Notes under the pieces: model-generated
Told to the model about the DNA's origin: nothing
Seen by the model: only the letters and a program-made list of their open reading frames with translations
Database searches by the model: none
Position numbers and translations under genes: made by a program
Shown: piece after piece, positions 4,228-6,068 of the stretch
Layout of the letters: every line of letters begins with the position of its first letter
How positions within the stretch are numbered: the stretch's first letter is position 1
DNA from: Firmicutes bacterium CAG:341
GTDB taxonomy: Bacteria > Bacillota > Clostridia > Oscillospirales > Acutalibacteraceae
DNA: 6,068 bases
Assembly: GCA_000434995.1 (NCBI GenBank)
Contig: FR895310.1
Span: 1,467 to 7,534 of the forward strand
Direction of reading: 5' to 3'

Positions 4228-4232
4228 GGAGG
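4228..4232 (+). promoter_or_regulatory. Ribosome binding site that fixes the HTH gene start
   Basis: A consensus GGAGG lies 7 bp before ATG 4240. The farther upstream in-frame ATG at 4177 has no comparable site, and the 21 extra residues would be encoded by the operator and promoter DNA. Confidence 0.85.
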
Positions 4233-4239
4233 TTTAGAT

Positions 4240-5328
4240 ATGCAAAATTTAAAAAGCAATATTGACCATTACATGGAATTAAAAGGGATTAGGATGTACA
4301 GTCATTTGCTCGTTGATATTGCACATGAATTAGGGATTAAAGGACAAGAAGCATATAAATTTGCAAATAGAGAAAAGTCCAACTTCTCAAAAATGCTAAA
4401 AGGAGAAAGACCGCTTAAATACGAGTTTATTATTCCTTTAGAAAAAATATTTGGTATTTCATTGGCTAGGTTATTGTATGAAGATGCGTATAAATTACCT
4501 GTTGAAAAGGAAAATGTACCATTCAATAAGGGCTTTAGATATTACGCTTATTTAGATGATCCAGAATTGTATAAAAACGAATTTGATTTATTACTTACAA
4601 AGGATGGGAAATCTATTCTCACTCAAACTGATGAATTCGGCAAAACCTTTCTTGATTATATCGTGGAATATCGTTCGATTAACGGTGTTAAATATCTTCA
4701 CGATGTGTATGGAATAAAACTGAAATGGTATCATAATCAATTTGAATTTAAGAAAGACAAAGGCATGATATGGATTCATTTTGAAAACTGTATTGAGTTT
4801 GCCCGTCTTGTTGCAAGTATGAATGATGTGGAACTGTTCAATGATATTTATGATTCCTACAATATGTTTTTTACAAATGGGCACTATGCTGCGGAAAGTT
4901 GTATTTTCTGTCAAGGTGAATATTTGGAAATAATACTGGACAATGACGACTTATTTCATTCAATATTTGAAATAAAACCTTACGAGCTTAAGCTGGACAG
5001 TATTGGCAAAAGAGAAAAACAAGTTGATTCAATTACATACCATTCCATCAACCCGATAATTAACAACTGTTTAAGATATGCTTTAAAACATTTAGATAAA
5101 TATAAGCATAGAGCAATTGATATATTAAAATTTGGAATAAATTACAACAAAAAAGTAGCATCCAATATATGTTATGACAATCATTATGTTTGCAATGAAC
5201 TGGGTGCTTTAAAAAATTTCAAAGACGATGATTTTTACGAGCTAATTATTTTTACCGATGTAGAAACAAATGACAGTGAAATACAAGCACTAATTCACCA
5301 ATTGCCAAAATTCAATAAATTACGGTGA
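4240..5328 (+). CDS. HTH (XRE-like) protein with long helical C-terminal region, function unknown
   Basis: This is a 362-residue protein. Residues about 23-81 read as an XRE/Cro-type helix-turn-helix: a first helix pair (SHLLVDIAHELG), then NREKSNFSKMLKGERPL (43-59), where the recognition helix is expected, and a closing EKIFGISLARLLYE. The remaining 280 residues match no family I can name. They are mostly helical, with one ankyrin-like stretch (D131-E-F-G-K-T-F-L, then IVEYRSINGVKYLH to residue 154) and a similar helical pair near residues 200-225. No nuclease, ATPase, protease or transmembrane motif is visible. GGAGG at 7 bp supports the start at ATG 4240. The upstream operator array suggests autoregulation or a partner repressor. 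A zinc-ribbon membrane protein follows after 60 bp without a terminator. The DNA looks more AT-rich than trmD. The HTH is likely; the role is unknown. Confidence 0.82.
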   Translation: MQNLKSNIDHYMELKGIRMYSHLLVDIAHELGIKGQEAYKFANREKSNFSKMLKGERPLKYEFIIPLEKIFGISLARLLYEDAYKLPVEKENVPFNKGFRYYAYLDDPELYKNEFDLLLTKDGKSILTQTDEFGKTFLDYIVEYRSINGVKYLHDVYGIKLKWYHNQFEFKKDKGMIWIHFENCIEFARLVASMNDVELFNDIYDSYNMFFTNGHYAAESCIFCQGEYLEIILDNDDLFHSIFEIKPYELKLDSIGKREKQVDSITYHSINPIINNCLRYALKHLDKYKHRAIDILKFGINYNKKVASNICYDNHYVCNELGALKNFKDDDFYELIIFTDVETNDSEIQALIHQLPKFNKLR

Positions 5329-5388
5329 TACATTGAGCAAGAATAATGATGGATGCTTTGATGATTAAAAAGAAAAGAGGATTTCAAA

Positions 5389-6068
5389 ATGAGCTTAATA
5401 ACTTGTCCTAAATGCGGCAAAACAATCAGTGAAAAGGCAATAACATGTCCTCACTGTAAATTTAATCTTTCACAACAAAATTTAATAGTGTGCGACGAAT
5501 GTGGAAGAGAGTACGAAATGAAATTTTCGGCTTGCCCTAATTGTGGATTTCCTAATTCAACTATTGAGAAAAAGAAGCAAAAGAAGAAACACAAAGGTAT
5601 AATTATCTCCACAGTTGTAATTGCTCTAATTGTCATTAGCGTGCTTGGATTTAGCATTTCACAAAGAGCAAAAGAAGCCGAATATTATTCAAATATGGAA
5701 TCTGTATCTTATACAATGCTTGATGGGGCTGCGAAAGCGGAAGACGCCGGAAACCTTATCAAGAGTGTATGGTACAATGCAATTTATGAGGAAAGAGATA
5801 CTGAAACAGATAAATATGCAATGAAAAATGGTAAATTTGTATATGATTTTAATGATGCTCTTTCTAATTTGTTTGCTGATGAAAGTTTTGACAATAGTAT
5901 TTCTGAAATCGAATTGAATCAATCAGAAGTTACTGATTTAATGAAAAAGCTGAAAAATCCACCAAAGAAATATGAAGAAGCTTATGCCGTGTTAAAAACT
6001 TATTATGATAATTACATGAAAATGACAAAATCGGTTATCAGTCCTACGGGAAGTCTCCAAACATTTTC
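5389..6068 (+). CDS. Zinc-ribbon membrane protein, 3' end outside window
   Basis: The open frame runs from ATG 5389 to the window edge (226 residues visible, no stop). AAGAGG (5375-5380) stands 8 bp before the start. The N-terminus holds two treble-clef-like zinc ribbons: CPKC (6-9) with CPHC (20-23), and CDEC (35-38) with CPNC (49-52). A lysine-rich patch (61-69) then precedes a single membrane helix (about 70-90). By the positive-inside rule the zinc ribbons would be cytoplasmic and the remaining charged, helical region (91 onward) outside the membrane. This layout is common in uncharacterised Firmicutes zinc-ribbon proteins; no enzymatic motif is visible. It lies 60 bp after the HTH gene in the same direction with no intervening terminator, so cotranscription is plausible. 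Confidence 0.85.
   Translation, partial: MSLITCPKCGKTISEKAITCPHCKFNLSQQNLIVCDECGREYEMKFSACPNCGFPNSTIEKKKQKKKHKGIIISTVVIALIVISVLGFSISQRAKEAEYYSNMESVSYTMLDGAAKAEDAGNLIKSVWYNAIYEERDTETDKYAMKNGKFVYDFNDALSNLFADESFDNSISEIELNQSEVTDLMKKLKNPPKKYEEAYAVLKTYYDNYMKMTKSVISPTGSLQTF

Larger units (their letters stand above)
3821..4239. other. Gene-free intergenic stretch between HPr and the HTH gene
   Basis: No credible coding region is seen in this 419 bp. From left to right it holds a GC-rich hairpin (3855-3886), a terminator hairpin (3924-3952), a featureless AT-rich segment (about 3953-4090), a TATAAT box (4093-4098), three related operator-like sites (4102-4185), an extended -10 box (4202-4210) and the HTH gene's ribosome binding site (4228-4232). 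The left third belongs to the end of the HPr transcript and the right third is a control region. Confidence 0.7.

Noticed and set aside
4177..4239. Upstream in-frame ATG that would lengthen the HTH protein by 21 residues
   Set aside because: It lacks a ribosome binding site, lies inside the third operator-like site and upstream of the predicted transcription start, while ATG 4240 has GGAGG at 7 bp.
5451..5922. Short open frames on both strands under the zinc-ribbon gene
   Set aside because: They lie within a long open frame that has clear paired CxxC motifs and a ribosome binding site, and they carry no features of their own.
1..6068. CRISPR array, insertion sequence, transposase or integrase
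   Set aside because: No evenly spaced direct repeats, no DDE or recombinase motifs and no terminal inverted repeats bordering a gene were seen on either strand.

Overview
The window looks like a chromosomal piece of a low-GC, Gram-positive gut-type Clostridia, most likely Oscillospiraceae/Ruminococcaceae-like. The reasons are AT-rich DNA, strong GGAGG-type ribosome binding sites, TTGACA/TATAAT promoters, encoded CCA tails on every tRNA, an HPr with both His15 and Ser46, and a DUF6512-type membrane protein. The taxon is inferred from gene character, not from any database comparison.

Layout. Positions 1-203 hold the end of a tRNA cluster (tRNA-Asp, cut by the window edge, then tRNA-Thr) closed by two successive terminator hairpins. 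A PHP-family phosphoesterase, possibly a histidinol phosphatase, follows at 225-995. It overlaps by 23 bp the end of a convergent multi-pass membrane protein (973-1500, minus). A divergent promoter region leads to a single tRNA-Ser(GCT) at 1639-1729 with its own terminator. A 419-bp stretch without a credible gene (1730-2148) follows, rich in hairpins and containing a degenerate tRNA-3'-end-like sequence. Then come rimM and trmD as an overlapping pair with their own promoter. HPr follows at 3557-3820, again under its own promoter. A second 419-bp gene-free stretch (3821-4239) contains a GC-rich hairpin, a terminator and a three-site operator-like array. The last part holds an uncharacterised HTH regulator (4240-5328) and a zinc-ribbon membrane protein that runs off the right edge (5389 onward).

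How it fits together. Most of the window is housekeeping: tRNAs, 30S maturation (RimM), tRNA m1G37 methylation (TrmD) and sugar-uptake phosphotransfer and signalling (HPr). rimM-trmD here lacks rpsP before it and rplS after it, so the common ribosomal operon is split. The accessory-looking part is the right end. A promoter region with three related sites (consensus GTTGTC-N5-TGAC) precedes an XRE-like protein with a long helical C-terminal region, and a membrane-anchored double zinc ribbon lies 60 bp further on. The simplest reading is a self-regulated two-gene unit of unknown function. Nothing seen proves it is a defence system.
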